This document shows, piece by piece, positions 48,876 to 59,555 of a stretch of 64,000 bases of DNA. The stretch's first letter is position 1, and each line of letters begins with the position of its first letter. Location of the stretch: assembly GCA_028023455.1 (NCBI GenBank), contig JAQFVV010012398.1, forward strand, positions 3,000,682-3,064,681. Reading direction: 5' to 3'. A program made the position numbers and the translations under genes. This DNA comes from Epiperipatus broadwayi. Taxonomy: Eukaryota > Onychophora > Udeonychophora > Euonychophora > Peripatidae. The notes beneath the pieces are model-generated. The model was not told the DNA's origin and made no database searches. It saw only the letters and a program-made list of their open reading frames with translations.

Positions 48876-51668
48876 TCAAATATGACATTTAAATTTAATA
48901 ACATAACAAAATTGATTATAATCTAAATTGAAGTAATTATTATTACTACAAATCTGATTATATAAATATGGCAGTCTAAATAAAGGAGAAAATCTAAGAA
49001 CATTGGAATGACAAGTTTTAATGTAACAAACAGAAGCAGACCGAGTATCATGCACATGAGATCTAATTACAACAGTAGAAATTGTGTCAGATAAAAGAAC
49101 TATTTTATTAACAAGTTTATAAAGATATTTAAGATCTCTATATTGTCTTCTAGAAGAAAGATGAACAACAGTTTTATTTCCCAAAGAAACATATTTAAAA
49201 AACTTATTACTCACTGATTGTAATAAGTTACATCCCTGTTTAGAGCTAGGATTCCAAATGACTGAACAATATTCAATGATGGGAAGAACCAATGATAAAA
49301 ATAATTTAAATTTTGTATCACCACTGAAATGATGACCAAACCTTAGAATAGTACCTATAATTTTTAAAGCTTTACCAATAATCATTTCCAAATGAGGAAG
49401 AAAGGATCCATTACTAGAAAATATAACTCCCAAATCTTTTTGGGATTCAACAGAAATAATTTTGTGACAATTAATAAAATAAGAAAAATGCAAAACTTCA
49501 TATTTTTTAGAATACGAGACTAAGGAACATTTACTGAAATTAACAATCATATTATTTAAATCACACCAAGCACTAAAATTATCTATATCCTTTTGAAGAA
49601 GAGTGCAATCAAACACAGATGTGATTCTTCTAAAGATTTTACAGTCATCTGCATAGCACAAAAGATAAGAAGATTTTAAGCAATCCTTAAGGTCATTCAT
49701 ATAAATGTTAAAAAGCATAGGTGCTAAAATACTACCCTGAGGAACTCCAAAATTACATTTAAACTTAGATGAAATAGTATTATTAAATTTAATATATGCA
49801 GTACGACCATGAAGAAAGGATTGAAACCAATAAACAAGCTTAGTAGAAAAACCCATTTGATATAATTTGCGAAGAAGAATACTGTGGTCTACTTTATCAA
49901 AAGCTTTTGATAAATCAAAATAAACAACATCAAGTCTCTGCTGGTCCCCAATTGCATGAGCTATATGATCATAAATTGTTAACAAATTAGTTTCTACGGA
50001 TCTATTAGGTATAAAACCATGCTGTGAAGAAGAAATGAGTTTACTAACATCTAAAATAATTTTATTATAAACACACCTCTCAAAAATTCTAGCAATAGTA
50101 TGTAAAACAGAAATAGGTCTATAGTTATTAAGACAATCACGTGAACCATTCTTAAAAATTGGGACCATTTTGGCACACTTAAGCACATTAGGAAAAACAC
50201 AAGAATTCAGTGATAAATTAAAAATAAATGCAAGAGGATCTGCAATAAATTCAGCTAGCCCTTTGTAAATAAATGAAGGAATATTATCATTTCCCAAACT
50301 AGAATGAATTTTAAGTCGCTTAATAGCCATAACAACATCATCCTTAGAAATATGGTCAATCATACAATGAACAGTTGAAGAATTACAAAATAATGCAATA
50401 TTTGAAGATATTGCATCATGTGATGAATATACATCAGCAAAATGTTTTGAAAAGTCATTTGCACTTAAAGTGAAACCATGAGTAGCTTGAACCTTTTTTC
50501 TACCCAAACCAGACTTTTTAATGAAATCCCAAAATTCTTTAGGGTTAGATGAAATATTAACCTCAATTCTTCTAATATAATTCTTCAAATCTCTTTTATA
50601 AACATGCTTCACCAATCTTCTGAAATTAATAAAATTATTATAAAAAAAGATATTCTGTGTTTTAAAATAAAGTCTACGATGATAAGACTTCCTTTTAATA
50701 ATTTTAATAAGATCGCATGAAAACCAACGAGGAAAACCCTTATAAAAAGGTCGCTTATTGGGAATATACAAATCAATAAAACCATTAAGAATCTTTAAAA
50801 ACTCATCCAAGCAATGATTTACATCATTAAAAGAATACAAAAAATTCCAATTAACTTTAGAAAAGTTTCTACAAAAATCAAAATAATTACCCTTCCCATA
50901 ATCCTTTCTTGAAATATTAGAAAAATTAATCTTTGAGTGACAAACATTAATATAAAACTCAAAAGGTGGATGATGAGCATCAATAGGAAAATTAACAGAG
51001 ACAACTTGAAAATTACTAACTACTGTTGAACTACATAAAATATAATCCAAAGTACGATGAAAGGAATTAACAAATGGGTTATATTGCTTGAGTCCTAAAA
51101 ATTTACAGAACTTTAACATTCTAGAAGCCTTAGAAGACAAAACAGAAAAGTGTGTAGCAATTCTACCTTGATATAAATCTGGAATATTTAAATCCCCAGT
51201 AATAATAACATTATCATAGCCAATCAGAAAATCTTCAAGTGATGTCAAAAAATAATCAAACTCCAACAATGACAAAGTGGGTTTGAGATAAACATTACCT
51301 AAAATAAATTTAAAATTGTGATTTAAAGTAATTTCACACCATGTAGATTCACAAAAAGAAGAAGAAAAAGAAAGTTCTTTATAAAAAACATCTTTATGAA
51401 GAGCAATCAGAGTACCACCACCTCGAGAAATATTATCCATAGATCTGTCAGTTCGCAAAATACTGAATCTATCATCAAGAAAAGAACAATCAGGAAATTG
51501 TTGATTCAACCAAGTTTCTGTAAGTAAAATAAGATCAAAATGTTCTGTTTCAAAAAATTGTTTAATTTGAACACATTTAGTCCTCATACCTCTGACATTC
51601 ATGTAAAAACAAGAAAGGCCTACCATGTTACCCACAAAGATAATGGAAACAACACAAATAAAAACCAA
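48876..51668 (-). CDS. LINE ORF2: endonuclease plus reverse transcriptase, intact
   Basis: 930 codons without a stop. The N-terminal apurinic-type endonuclease includes FYMNVRGMRTK, LLTETWLN (catalytic Glu), VIITGDLNIPD, TLDYILC and the terminal DAHHPPFEF (His). The reverse transcriptase includes NYRPISVLHTIARIFERCVY, SQHGFIPNRSVETNLL, VVYFDLSKAFDKVDHSILL (motif A), GVPQGSILAPMLFNIYMNDL (motif B), LLCYADDCKIF (motif C, YADD) and a thumb with KDLGVIFSSNGSF. There is no RNase H. The organisation fits the Jockey/CR1 group. An earlier in-frame start is possible at residue 15 (MVGLSCFYMN). All catalytic signatures are present, so it could be functional, at least in trans. Confidence 0.93.
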   Translation of the reverse strand: MVFICVVSIIFVGNMVGLSCFYMNVRGMRTKCVQIKQFFETEHFDLILLTETWLNQQFPDCSFLDDRFSILRTDRSMDNISRGGGTLIALHKDVFYKELSFSSSFCESTWCEITLNHNFKFILGNVYLKPTLSLLEFDYFLTSLEDFLIGYDNVIITGDLNIPDLYQGRIATHFSVLSSKASRMLKFCKFLGLKQYNPFVNSFHRTLDYILCSSTVVSNFQVVSVNFPIDAHHPPFEFYINVCHSKINFSNISRKDYGKGNYFDFCRNFSKVNWNFLYSFNDVNHCLDEFLKILNGFIDLYIPNKRPFYKGFPRWFSCDLIKIIKRKSYHRRLYFKTQNIFFYNNFINFRRLVKHVYKRDLKNYIRRIEVNISSNPKEFWDFIKKSGLGRKKVQATHGFTLSANDFSKHFADVYSSHDAISSNIALFCNSSTVHCMIDHISKDDVVMAIKRLKIHSSLGNDNIPSFIYKGLAEFIADPLAFIFNLSLNSCVFPNVLKCAKMVPIFKNGSRDCLNNYRPISVLHTIARIFERCVYNKIILDVSKLISSSQHGFIPNRSVETNLLTIYDHIAHAIGDQQRLDVVYFDLSKAFDKVDHSILLRKLYQMGFSTKLVYWFQSFLHGRTAYIKFNNTISSKFKCNFGVPQGSILAPMLFNIYMNDLKDCLKSSYLLCYADDCKIFRRITSVFDCTLLQKDIDNFSAWCDLNNMIVNFSKCSLVSYSKKYEVLHFSYFINCHKIISVESQKDLGVIFSSNGSFLPHLEMIIGKALKIIGTILRFGHHFSGDTKFKLFLSLVLPIIEYCSVIWNPSSKQGCNLLQSVSNKFFKYVSLGNKTVVHLSSRRQYRDLKYLYKLVNKIVLLSDTISTVVIRSHVHDTRSASVCYIKTCHSNVLRFSPLFRLPYLYNQICSNNNYFNLDYNQFCYVIKFKCHI

Positions 51669-51769
51669 AAAGAGAAAAAAAAAGTGATAAAGAAAGAATA
51701 AATAAATAAAAATAAATAAATAAAATAAAATAAAATAGATAGTAAAACAAAATAAATTCTCTTAAAACC

Positions 51770-52199
51770 TTAGAGAACTAGCCAGAGATCCATAAAAAAA
51801 GAAATGGAAGCACCGCAAGGCCATAAATTGGGGGATATTATTTCATTATGTTTATGTGCAGAAACAGAAACATAAAAGCAAGAAGACTTAGAATTATTCA
51901 TATTAACTTTATGACAAACAATGCTAGTTTGTAAACTATTTTCAAGAAATACTGTAATATCTTTTGAACTGAGATTTACTGGCATATTAGAAAGAAAATA
52001 TCTATTATAAGTTATATTAGTATTAGAATAAACATCAGCAAAATTAGATTTATTAAATCCATCAGATATATTAATTTTTTTAGTTCTTGAAAAATCATTT
52101 TTATTAGAAGATAAAGAAGAGTATCCAGAATGATTTATCCGATAGTTACTATTTGAATGAAAGTCAAGTGAATGTGAACTATAAGCTGGAATGAATTTG
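51770..52199 (-). CDS. LINE ORF1, C-terminal part
   Basis: The frame ending at 51770 is open through 52199 and reads into the adjoining microsatellite as poly-Pro. Upstream of MPVNLSSKDITVFLE it reads PKFIPAYSSHSLDFHSNSNY and later FADVYSNTNITYNRYF. The end, CFYVSVSAHKHNEIISPNLW then PCGASISFF, matches the usual C-terminus of LINE ORF1 proteins ('F.VSV......i..p..WP.g..i..f'). The N-terminal part is not seen. Confidence 0.65.
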
Positions 52200-52790
52200 G
52201 GAGGAGGAGGAGGAGGAGGAGGAGGAGGAGGAGGAGGAGGAGGAGGAGAGGGAGGAAGGAGAAGGAGAAGGAGAAGGAGAAGGAGAAGAAGAGAAGAAGA
52301 AGAAGAAGAAGAAGAAGAAGAAGAAGAAGAAGAAGAAGAAGAAGAAGAAGAAGAAGAAGAAGAAGAAGAAGAAGAAGAAGAAGAAGAAGAAGAAGAAGAA
52401 GAAGAAGAAGAAGAAGAAGAAGAAGAAGAAGAAGAAGAAGAAGAAGAAGAAGAAGAAGAAGAAGAAGAAGAAGAAGAAGAAGAAGAAGAAGAAGAAGAAG
52501 AAGAAGAAGAAGAAGAAGAAGAAGAAGAAGAAGAAGAAGAAGAAGAAGAAGAAGAAGAAGAAGAAGAAGAAGAAGAAGAAGAAGAAGAAGAAGAAGAAGA
52601 AGAAGAAGAAGAAGAAGAAGAAGAAGAAGAAGAAGAAGAAGAAGAAGAAGAAGAAGAAGAAGAAGAAGAAGAAGAAGAAGAAGAAGAAGAAGAAGAAGAA
52701 GAAGAAGAAGAAGAAGAAGAAGAAGAAGAAGAAGAAGAAGAAGAAGAAGAAGAAGAAGAAGAAGAAGAAGAAGAAGAAGAAGAAGAAGAA
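52199..52790. repeat. Giant (GGA)n-(GGAGAA)n-(GAA)n microsatellite
   Basis: About 48 bases of GGA, a transition with AGGAGA and GAGAAG units (52248-52297), then about 490 bases of pure GAA to 52790. The strand bias is complete: purines on plus, pyrimidines on minus. Poly-Glu and poly-Phe frames are artefacts. Confidence 0.97.
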
Positions 52791-52794
52791 TAAA

Positions 52795-53910
52795 AAATAA
52801 ATAAATAGAATATGTAGTAAGAATAAATACAACTAAATTAATAAAAACAAATAGAAAATATAAAAGTTTAAGAGTTGAAGTTAAGCCAGAATCTATAGAA
52901 CAGGTTGATGAAATATTTGAAAAAGTTGGTTAGTTGATAGAGGAAATATTGATAAAGAAATTAGAATGAGAAAAATAATGGCTAAAAATTGTTTAATAAA
53001 ATCACAAATTATTGTGTTTCTTTATGAGCAAGAATCAAGAAAAAAGACTTGGAAAGTAATTTTCTGATGTGTTGTTTTATAAGAATCAAAAACATAAATA
53101 GTTACAAAAAGATATAAAAAGTTTTACAGATGTATAATGAAGGAAAATGATAAAGAGATTTCAATGTTAGGAACACAGAAGTGTTGAAAAAAATAAATAA
53201 ATAATTTATTAAAATATTTTTAAAAGAGAAAATAAAATAAATAGAATATATACAAAAAGGATTATGAAGAATATATTGAAAGAAACTACAAGGAAAAAAG
53301 AGATAGTGGCATAGAAGAAAAAAGAAAATAGGTTTTGAAAAAACTGAATAAATAATAGGAATATTTGGTGAAATATTTGATTAAACTATCTTTGCAAAAT
53401 TAAATTCTTTTCTTAAAAAGTTATTAATAAAACCATTTTTATTAGGCAGTAACACTGGTATGGTGAAAGGAAATAAATGCAGTGTAAATTATACTTTGAG
53501 CAGATAATATATTAATCTGAAAGTTATTTGAAACACATTTTAAACTTGATTTTTTTCATTATGTTACATTTTATATAACTAATATGTTTGACAGTAAAAG
53601 ATTTCAAATCACATCGTGAATATCACTTGTAATGGGCAATAATCTGATAGTATTCCCATCCCAGCTTAGTAAATCTTAGCCCAAGATTCATGGCCACTTG
53701 AAGATGACAGCATTAATACAAAGGGTACATAAGAGTTTAAAGAAATGTCATGAGTTCTTACAGTTAAAAACTTAAAGAATAATTGTGTGGAAGCGATAAA
53801 TAAAAAAGAAATGAAGATTCTCATTTGTTGGTATAAAACTTAGTTTTTTAATCTACTGATTTCTATTAAGAATAAATGAACCAATTGGTTATTAAAATAA
53901 TTTTTATTGA
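52795..53910. other. AT-rich sequence, possible LINE debris
   Basis: Purine-rich plus-strand frames (52870-53420) resemble the Lys/Glu-rich debris at 15740-16560 in style only. No motif was assigned. Confidence 0.3.
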
Positions 53911-53914
53911 TAGT

Positions 53915-54526
53915 TGTGTTGTGTTTATTTGCCATTATAATAAATATAGATTTGTATAAATATTATTAAATATTTGTTTTATATGCAATACATATTTATA
54001 ATATATACTTTATGTAAAACATCAGCCTGATACATTGGCAAGATATAGCATATATTTACTATTCAACTGTTTAAGCAAGGAACTTCAGATACCCTTCTAG
54101 GTGTTCCCTAACACTTCCAATTGTACCGTGACAGCTTGTCTCATGTGTAGGGGTATGAGAACACTTCCCACAGCACTGTAACAGATTGCCTCATGATAGG
54201 TTTACATTCTATCAGCTTCCAGTTTAACATGAACTTGCCTTACTGCTCTAACAATATTGTGAACATGAATATTGTAATTCACCTCTGACAACTATTTATT
54301 ATTGTCTGACCTTACTCTAAATGGAATGCCTAATTTACAGTCAAATCCTCTTTTATAATGAGAGCAATCGATTCACTGAGAATCATCATTTATTGGCTTG
54401 TTTCTGCTATTGAATATATTTCACCTACTTGTATAACCATTGGTCTGTAGTGATAAATGCTCAATACAATCAAAATAAGATGGAATCTGGCCAAATCCAT
54501 TAGCTGAAGGTAGCTTGAGCTATAGC
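53915..54526 (-). repeat. 3' LTR of the decayed Gypsy-type element
   Basis: It shares CTTCAGATACCCTTCTAGGT, TAACAATATTGTG, ATGAGAGCAATC, CTGTAGTGAT and AAGATGGAATCTG-type blocks with 57545-58040. Its left end matches 56307-56420. Confidence 0.7.
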
Positions 54527-54529
54527 ATT

Positions 54530-55145
54530 CGCTCTTCCTGGCTAAAATTAGCTCTGGAAAATATAATCATGGAGATGTCTTAATAAATATATCTTTGTTA
54601 CTTCCTGGTTTCTTCAGGTTTGATTCTATTATTGTGTTTCAATCTCTTTATCAGTAGGTGTAGTGGTTTCATCAATAGGGATGATATCTTGCAAACCTTG
54701 TAGATTTTTCACTTCTAGCTGGCAACTCCTTTACTGCTTGCTGGTAACACAAAGTTCAACATTAACTGGACTCTAGGCAGTGTTGTTGTTTTCCATCTGC
54801 TATTTGAAAAATCATTGTTTGCAATTCTTTTAATTTCATCACAACTGCTGGAATTCCTTGAACATATGGTATAGACTTGAGCACCTATTCATATTTTAGC
54901 ACTTTTGTTTTTATGATCATTCTAAATAGACCTACAGATTGATATGTTTGTCCTAGGATTCAAACCCAGTTTATTATCTACCATATCTAGATAGATCTTT
55001 TGGATTTTATTTTACATGTGAGCTGGTTCACTTTTATCAATGCAAAGCACAAGTGGCTGAAACTGTCATTGCATAACAAACTATTGTGCTTACCAGTTAA
55101 CACAATAAGAGAAAATGAATTATTTTAACTTTAATTCTTGTTTGA
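54530..55145 (-). pseudogene. Gypsy-type pol tail remnant
   Basis: Degraded sequence between the protease trace and the 3' LTR. It is far too short (about 600 bases) for a full pol, so the reverse transcriptase and integrase core are missing. No firm motif. Confidence 0.35.
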
Positions 55146-55149
55146 CCCA

Positions 55150-56111
55150 ATATCCAGTCCCATTGATAATGGCATACCATTAATAACAATTCTGCTTTTA
55201 AAAGCAGAATCAATGCCACTCACATTTTTTATATAGGTATTGATTTTCTAAGATTTTACATTGCCTTTCAAATTCTTTAAAATGGGCTCTCCCATTCTTT
55301 TCAAAGCAATTTGCTTTTTCTTTTTAAAACAAGTAACTTCCATCTGACTAACACACTTCAATATTTACACACTATCCTGGTGTGGACATTCAATGTGTGT
55401 GTGCTTTAGTTTGTCACATCTGCAGCAAAAAGGTTATAAAAGTTTTTACTGTTGTGAGCTGGGGATTTGTTGGACTCAATTTTCTCATTGACAAAATTTT
55501 ATACTGTGATCCACATTTATGTGGGCCATTTTTACTATTATCATCTGGGCATTTGTTTGACCAAATTTTTTCATTGATAAATTCGAGAACTATGGTTCAT
55601 TTTCTTCAATTGAACCATCTGTTAAACTGTGAATTAAGCTAAAGTCACAAGACAGCTGAATCAAATGTGATATCAGCTTTTATCAGCAGCTTGACCCTAA
55701 GGTTGTGGTCTTTCATTTCATGTAAACAATCTTTCAGAGCTTCATTTAAAAACCTTAATGTTATAATTCAGTACTAGCTTTCTGATAGCTCTCTGAGTTC
55801 TGTTGCAAACTCTCTAGAGTTTTTTCTTCACCTTGAACATTAATGTTGAAATTATACTTTGTTAAAAATTGTAAAGGATTTTACATATAAATAAACAAGC
55901 TGACAGGAGATATATTGCTGTATCAAAATCTGACTTAGATGGATGATTAGAGGTTGACTGAGATTTCAAAATTTCATATGTTGCTGCATCACCAATTTTA
56001 ATTTAGATTTTTTGATTTGATGTCAAAAAAAAAGTAAGTTTGGTTCATGTATGCTGTCCAATTTTCAGGATAGACCACATCAAACTCTTCAAGATAATCA
56101 ATTTTTGTCAT
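55150..56111 (-). pseudogene. Gypsy-type gag and protease remnant
   Basis: It starts with ATG at 56111 (MTKIDYLEEFDVVYPENWTA, then YMNQTYFFFDI), the usual N-terminal gag core. Around 55830-55650 the traces FATELRELSE, LNEALKDCLHEMKDHNLRVK and LLIKADITFDSAV match the gag 'L.dal.drl..gi.d..iq..LL.e..ltf..a' segment. At 55427-55386 the codons give CCRCDKLKHTHIEC, a perfect CX2CX4HX4C zinc knuckle. Near 55200-55145 RIVINGMPLSMGLDIGS resembles the protease active-site strand, with the catalytic motif reading LDIGS instead of LDTGA/S. Frameshifts and stops make it dead. Confidence 0.65.
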
Positions 56112-56469
56112 TTTGATATTTTTATTCTGCCATCAGAGGAAAAAAAATTCTTTGACTTTTTTTATTTACAGAACATGAGCAAACACTTGTATTTAATTTT
56201 TTAAATTTTTTATTGATATGCTACTAATGATAGCTCTAAATTTTTGTAATTAATGGCAAAGATTAAACAACACATTGGGATAAGATCCTGTCATGACTGC
56301 ACCAAATCTTTGTGTTTATATGAAATTGTCTGATAAATACAGATTTATATAAATATGATCAAATATTTATTACACTTATATACAATATATATTTACCAAA
56401 ATATATAAAATGTGTTAACATGCACAAGCACACAAAGCTAAAAACAAATAAAGAAAATATATATTATTA

Positions 56470-57540
56470 TTTTTTTATTTTAATATCTATTCCATTAAAT
56501 GGCTAAGCGCTTTCAAGAATCAAAGCCCTCATAATCATAGCCGCATTACAAACTATAATAAAATTGTAATGAATTGACTCGGAGTGATGCAAATTTATTC
56601 AAATGAAATGATTACGCATTCCATTTCTTGGATATTTTATAGCAAGAGTCTTTTCTATTGATGGTGTCGCCATCTCTAGATATAAAGAAAGCTTTTTTTA
56701 TCATTCTTTTAAGATCGTGTTGCTCTCTGCACACCACCACTGGATTTTCTGGTTGGCAATCATGCCCAGTGCAAAAATTGAACTATAAGCAGTGTCCACC
56801 AAAGCTTTATTATAAGAATAAGTGTGTTGAGATAGCCTAGTGGACAGAGGCCCTAGTCTCACCATAATACGATGATCTACAAAATTTTTCAGGGCAGGCA
56901 ATATTATAGACCACCTGAGGTGTCAGCGAGGGTAGTAGGCAGTCCTTGGTATTATTAATTAGTTTGTTGGAGTTAGGAGGTGTGTGAAAACATAACTGGT
57001 ATTTATTATTGAAAATATTATAAAAACATTTATGCATATTAGGCAGGTAAGGGAGTAAGAGTCTTTGCTTGTCAATGTTAGGGACTTGATCATTTATTTT
57101 AGCAAAAAACTGTTTTATCTTCCTGTCAATTAAATTCATAGCAAAACCAACTTTTATTAGGTTGTCCCTATATGATGTGAGGTTAACTTTCTTATCTGCC
57201 TCAAATTGACACAGGTGCATATTTCTATACAAAAACGAGGTTAATCCAGAGAGTTTGTGGTTTGTTGGTGAATTGGAAAGAGGGTGGGAATGTTCTCTAA
57301 CATCAAGGGGTTTGATTAGCATCTTATAATTAAGATGTGTGTGTTCTTGCTGCATATGTAGGTCTAAGTATTTAACTTGTTTATGGGCATTTTCATTCTC
57401 CATGTTAAACATAAGCCCTGTAATGTTTTGAAGTTCATTTTTTATTTATAGAATAATTGGAGAGGGAGCGGCTATGAAGATATCATCAACGTATCTAGTG
57501 TATATTTACATAAAGCATCTACAATAGCATTAGTCTAATA
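56470..57540 (-). pseudogene. Penelope-like element fragment nested in a Gypsy-type LTR
   Basis: Read on the minus strand: RYVDDIFIAAPSPI (about 57515-57470, RT motif C), then an open 191-codon piece (57412-56837) with KYLDLHMQQEHTHLNYKML and SGLTSFLYRN, then GIY-YIG elements VVYNIACPEKF and YYGETRASVH. A frameshifted C-terminal part (56901-56650) includes QKIQWWCAESNTILKERM. The 3' tail (56640-56480) has GAGGGCTTTGATTCTTGAAAG. It belongs to a different Penelope-like family from 20480-23500 and is truncated on its 5' side just after motif C. Confidence 0.8.
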
Positions 57541-58044
57541 TGTTGACTAAGTATAGTGTCTAGTTGCCATACAACTGTTGCAGGAAGGACTTCAGATATC
57601 CTTCTAGGTATGCCCTAACATATCTAGTTGTACTGTATTTGCCTCATGTGTAGGTAAGGTAACAATACTCACTGTATTGTGACAGCTTGCCTCATGTATA
57701 GGTAAAGTAACTCTCCCAGTTATAATGTGATAATTTGCTTTATGTCAGATTTATACTCTAGCAGCTAACACTACAATGGGAACTTGTCTTATTGCTTTAA
57801 CAATATTGTGGACAATGTGCATTGTTGTTGCCAGACTTTACCTCCAAATGAACTATCTACTCATAGTCAGATCTCCTTTCTGAATGAGAGCAATCAGATT
57901 AACATTAACACTTATTGACTGTTTTTGCTATTGGATGTATCATGTATTGATATATCCATTAGACTGTAGTGATGAATACTAAATCTGATCAAGATGGAAT
58001 CTGAACTAGCCCATCAATTGAAGGTAAGTTAAGCTATTGGTTAA

Positions 58045-58720
58045 AAAACTACTTTTTAAACTAACTGTTAACTATTTTTTTACTTCTATTTCAATGATAA
58101 TAAATACAATGTATTATTTCTATATGTACACTTTTCCGTTTTTGTTGTTTAATTTATAAGATGCACATAATTCCAATATATATGAAAATAACTATATAAA
58201 TATTGTAACCTTATTGTTAGGCTTGATCTGGATCAAGTTCTAATTTTATTATTAAATAAGTTAAAATTTTAATTATTTAAATTATAAATTTCATTCCCAA
58301 CTTTTATTGTTAAAATCATCAGTGTGATACAATGGTTAGCATTTATTGTGAGATGAGGATTAGAAATATTACAATAAAATTTATTTATATCTCTCTAAGC
58401 AATTGGATGTCTATGTTATTTAACCTATGTTGTAAATTTCTCTACCAGGTTGTGTGTGGGTGTATCTACAAACAATTCGACAGATAAAGCAATTTAATAT
58501 TTGTAATTCAAATACAAATATTCTTATAATTTAGTATTATTTTAAATAAAGAAATAGTGATTATTTTAATATTTTGTAATTAAGTAATGTGCTTAAAATG
58601 CAAGATTAAAATTAATTTTGAGTAAAGCAAAATATTTAATGATTGAATTTTTTTTTCACTTTTTCCAAATTGTTATATATGTTTTTAATAAATTCATTTC
58701 AGTAAAATGTATTTAAGGAC
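58045..58720. other. AT-rich sequence, nothing recognised
   Basis: No coding or repeat feature is supported. Confidence 0.45.
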
Positions 58721-58721
58721 G

Positions 58722-58895
58722 AAGGGTGGAGATGTGCTATTTTTTAGCAAAGGTCTATCATAGCAATTAAAAAAAATCTGATTGGCTTTTATTGCGCAAT
58801 CAGACCTTAATTACAGAGCTTATAAATAGAGCTGTAAAGACTTAGAGAGGGGGATTATTCATACACTTTTGGGGATTATTGCAAACTATTCAGGA
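58722..58895 (+). promoter_or_regulatory. Polypurine tract and LTR-start-like segment
   Basis: GACGAAGGGTGGAGA at 58719-58733 followed by TGTGCTATTTTTTAGC is the usual layout of a polypurine tract plus LTR start. TTATAAATAGAG near 58820 is TATA-like. CTGATTGGCTTTTATTGCGC and CAATCAGACC form a short hairpin. There is no matching second LTR in the window, so this may be a solo or truncated LTR. Confidence 0.4.
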
Positions 58896-58896
58896 G

Positions 58897-59316
58897 ATAA
58901 ACAATGAGCATTGCCAATTGCTCAACAATCTTTGTGATAAATGCTTAGCCAGAGAAAGCATTTAAAATATCTGTCAGGAACCTCCCACAAACCTCTGTCC
59001 ATGGTTTCGTGCTCAGAGAAGCACTAGGGTAGCTTCAGAAACTAGATCTAAAAATACCAACCCAAAGCCAGAATTTATCTAAAATTTATCTATTGAGTGG
59101 AAAATCTGAAATTTTCAGACACCTACATGTCTTCAAACCTAGCTATCCAACTCAAATAGCTATATGGGGCTGAGAGATCTTCAGCACAAAACCATGGTCA
59201 GAGGTTTTTTTTTTGGGGGGGGAGGGGGGTTTCTGACAGAGATATTTTAAATGCTTTCTCCGGCTAAGCATTTATCACAAAGCTTGTTGAGCAATTGGCA
59301 ATGCTCATTGTTTATA
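58897..59316. repeat. Fold-back element, family B, with a G-rich interruption
   Basis: Arms at about 58897-59020 and 59198-59316 are near-perfect reverse complements (ATAAACAATGAGCATTGCCA and its complement). The right arm carries an expanded T10 G8 AGGGGGG tract (59203-59229) where the left arm has only a short AACCTCCCACAAACC. The centre matches 27440-27600. Confidence 0.8.
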
Positions 59317-59317
59317 C

Positions 59318-59555
59318 TTACCCATCACTTAAAAATAGTACAAATTTATTATTTGTAAAAAATTTATAAAATATAAATTTTTGATATTCCATAAATGCAG
59401 CTCACAAACATATACAAAATACCATCAGGAGATACTTACCCATCACTTAAAAATAGTATAAATTTATTATTTGTAAAAAAATTATAAAATATAAATTTTG
59501 GATATTTCATAAATGCAGCTCACAAACATATACAGAATACTATCATTGACTCGAC
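59318..59555 (+). repeat. Tandem duplication of about 119 bp at a LINE junction
   Basis: ACTTACCCATCACTTAAAAA and the following sequence to CATATACAAAATAC occur twice in a row (from 59326 and from 59434). The second copy leads directly into the L1/Tx1-like LINE. Confidence 0.85.

Larger units (their letters stand above)
48550..52199 (-). mobile_element. Jockey/CR1-group LINE, nearly complete
   Basis: Minus-strand non-LTR retrotransposon: part of ORF1 (52199-51770), intact ORF2 (51668-48876), a 3' untranslated region of about 325 bases, and a tail of tandem GAATT units (48566-48549) passing into (ATT)n. The 5' end is lost in or beyond the adjoining (TTC/TCC)n tract. Intact ORF2 and clean tail repeats point to a young insertion. 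Confidence 0.9.
53915..58040 (-). mobile_element. Decayed Gypsy-type LTR retrotransposon with nested insertion
   Basis: Diverged direct repeats of about 610 bases flank it: 53915-54526, and 56307-56420 plus 57545-58040, the second split by a Penelope-like fragment. The minus-strand interior has a primer-binding site TGGTGCAGTCATGACAGGAT (56304 down), gag, a CCHC knuckle, a protease trace and a short pol tail. Reverse transcriptase, RNase H and most of the integrase are deleted. No clear target duplication was seen. Confidence 0.7.

Noticed and set aside
52179-52832. Long poly-Glu and poly-Phe reading frames
   Set aside because: They are translations of the (GAA)n tract. Every frame of such a repeat is open.
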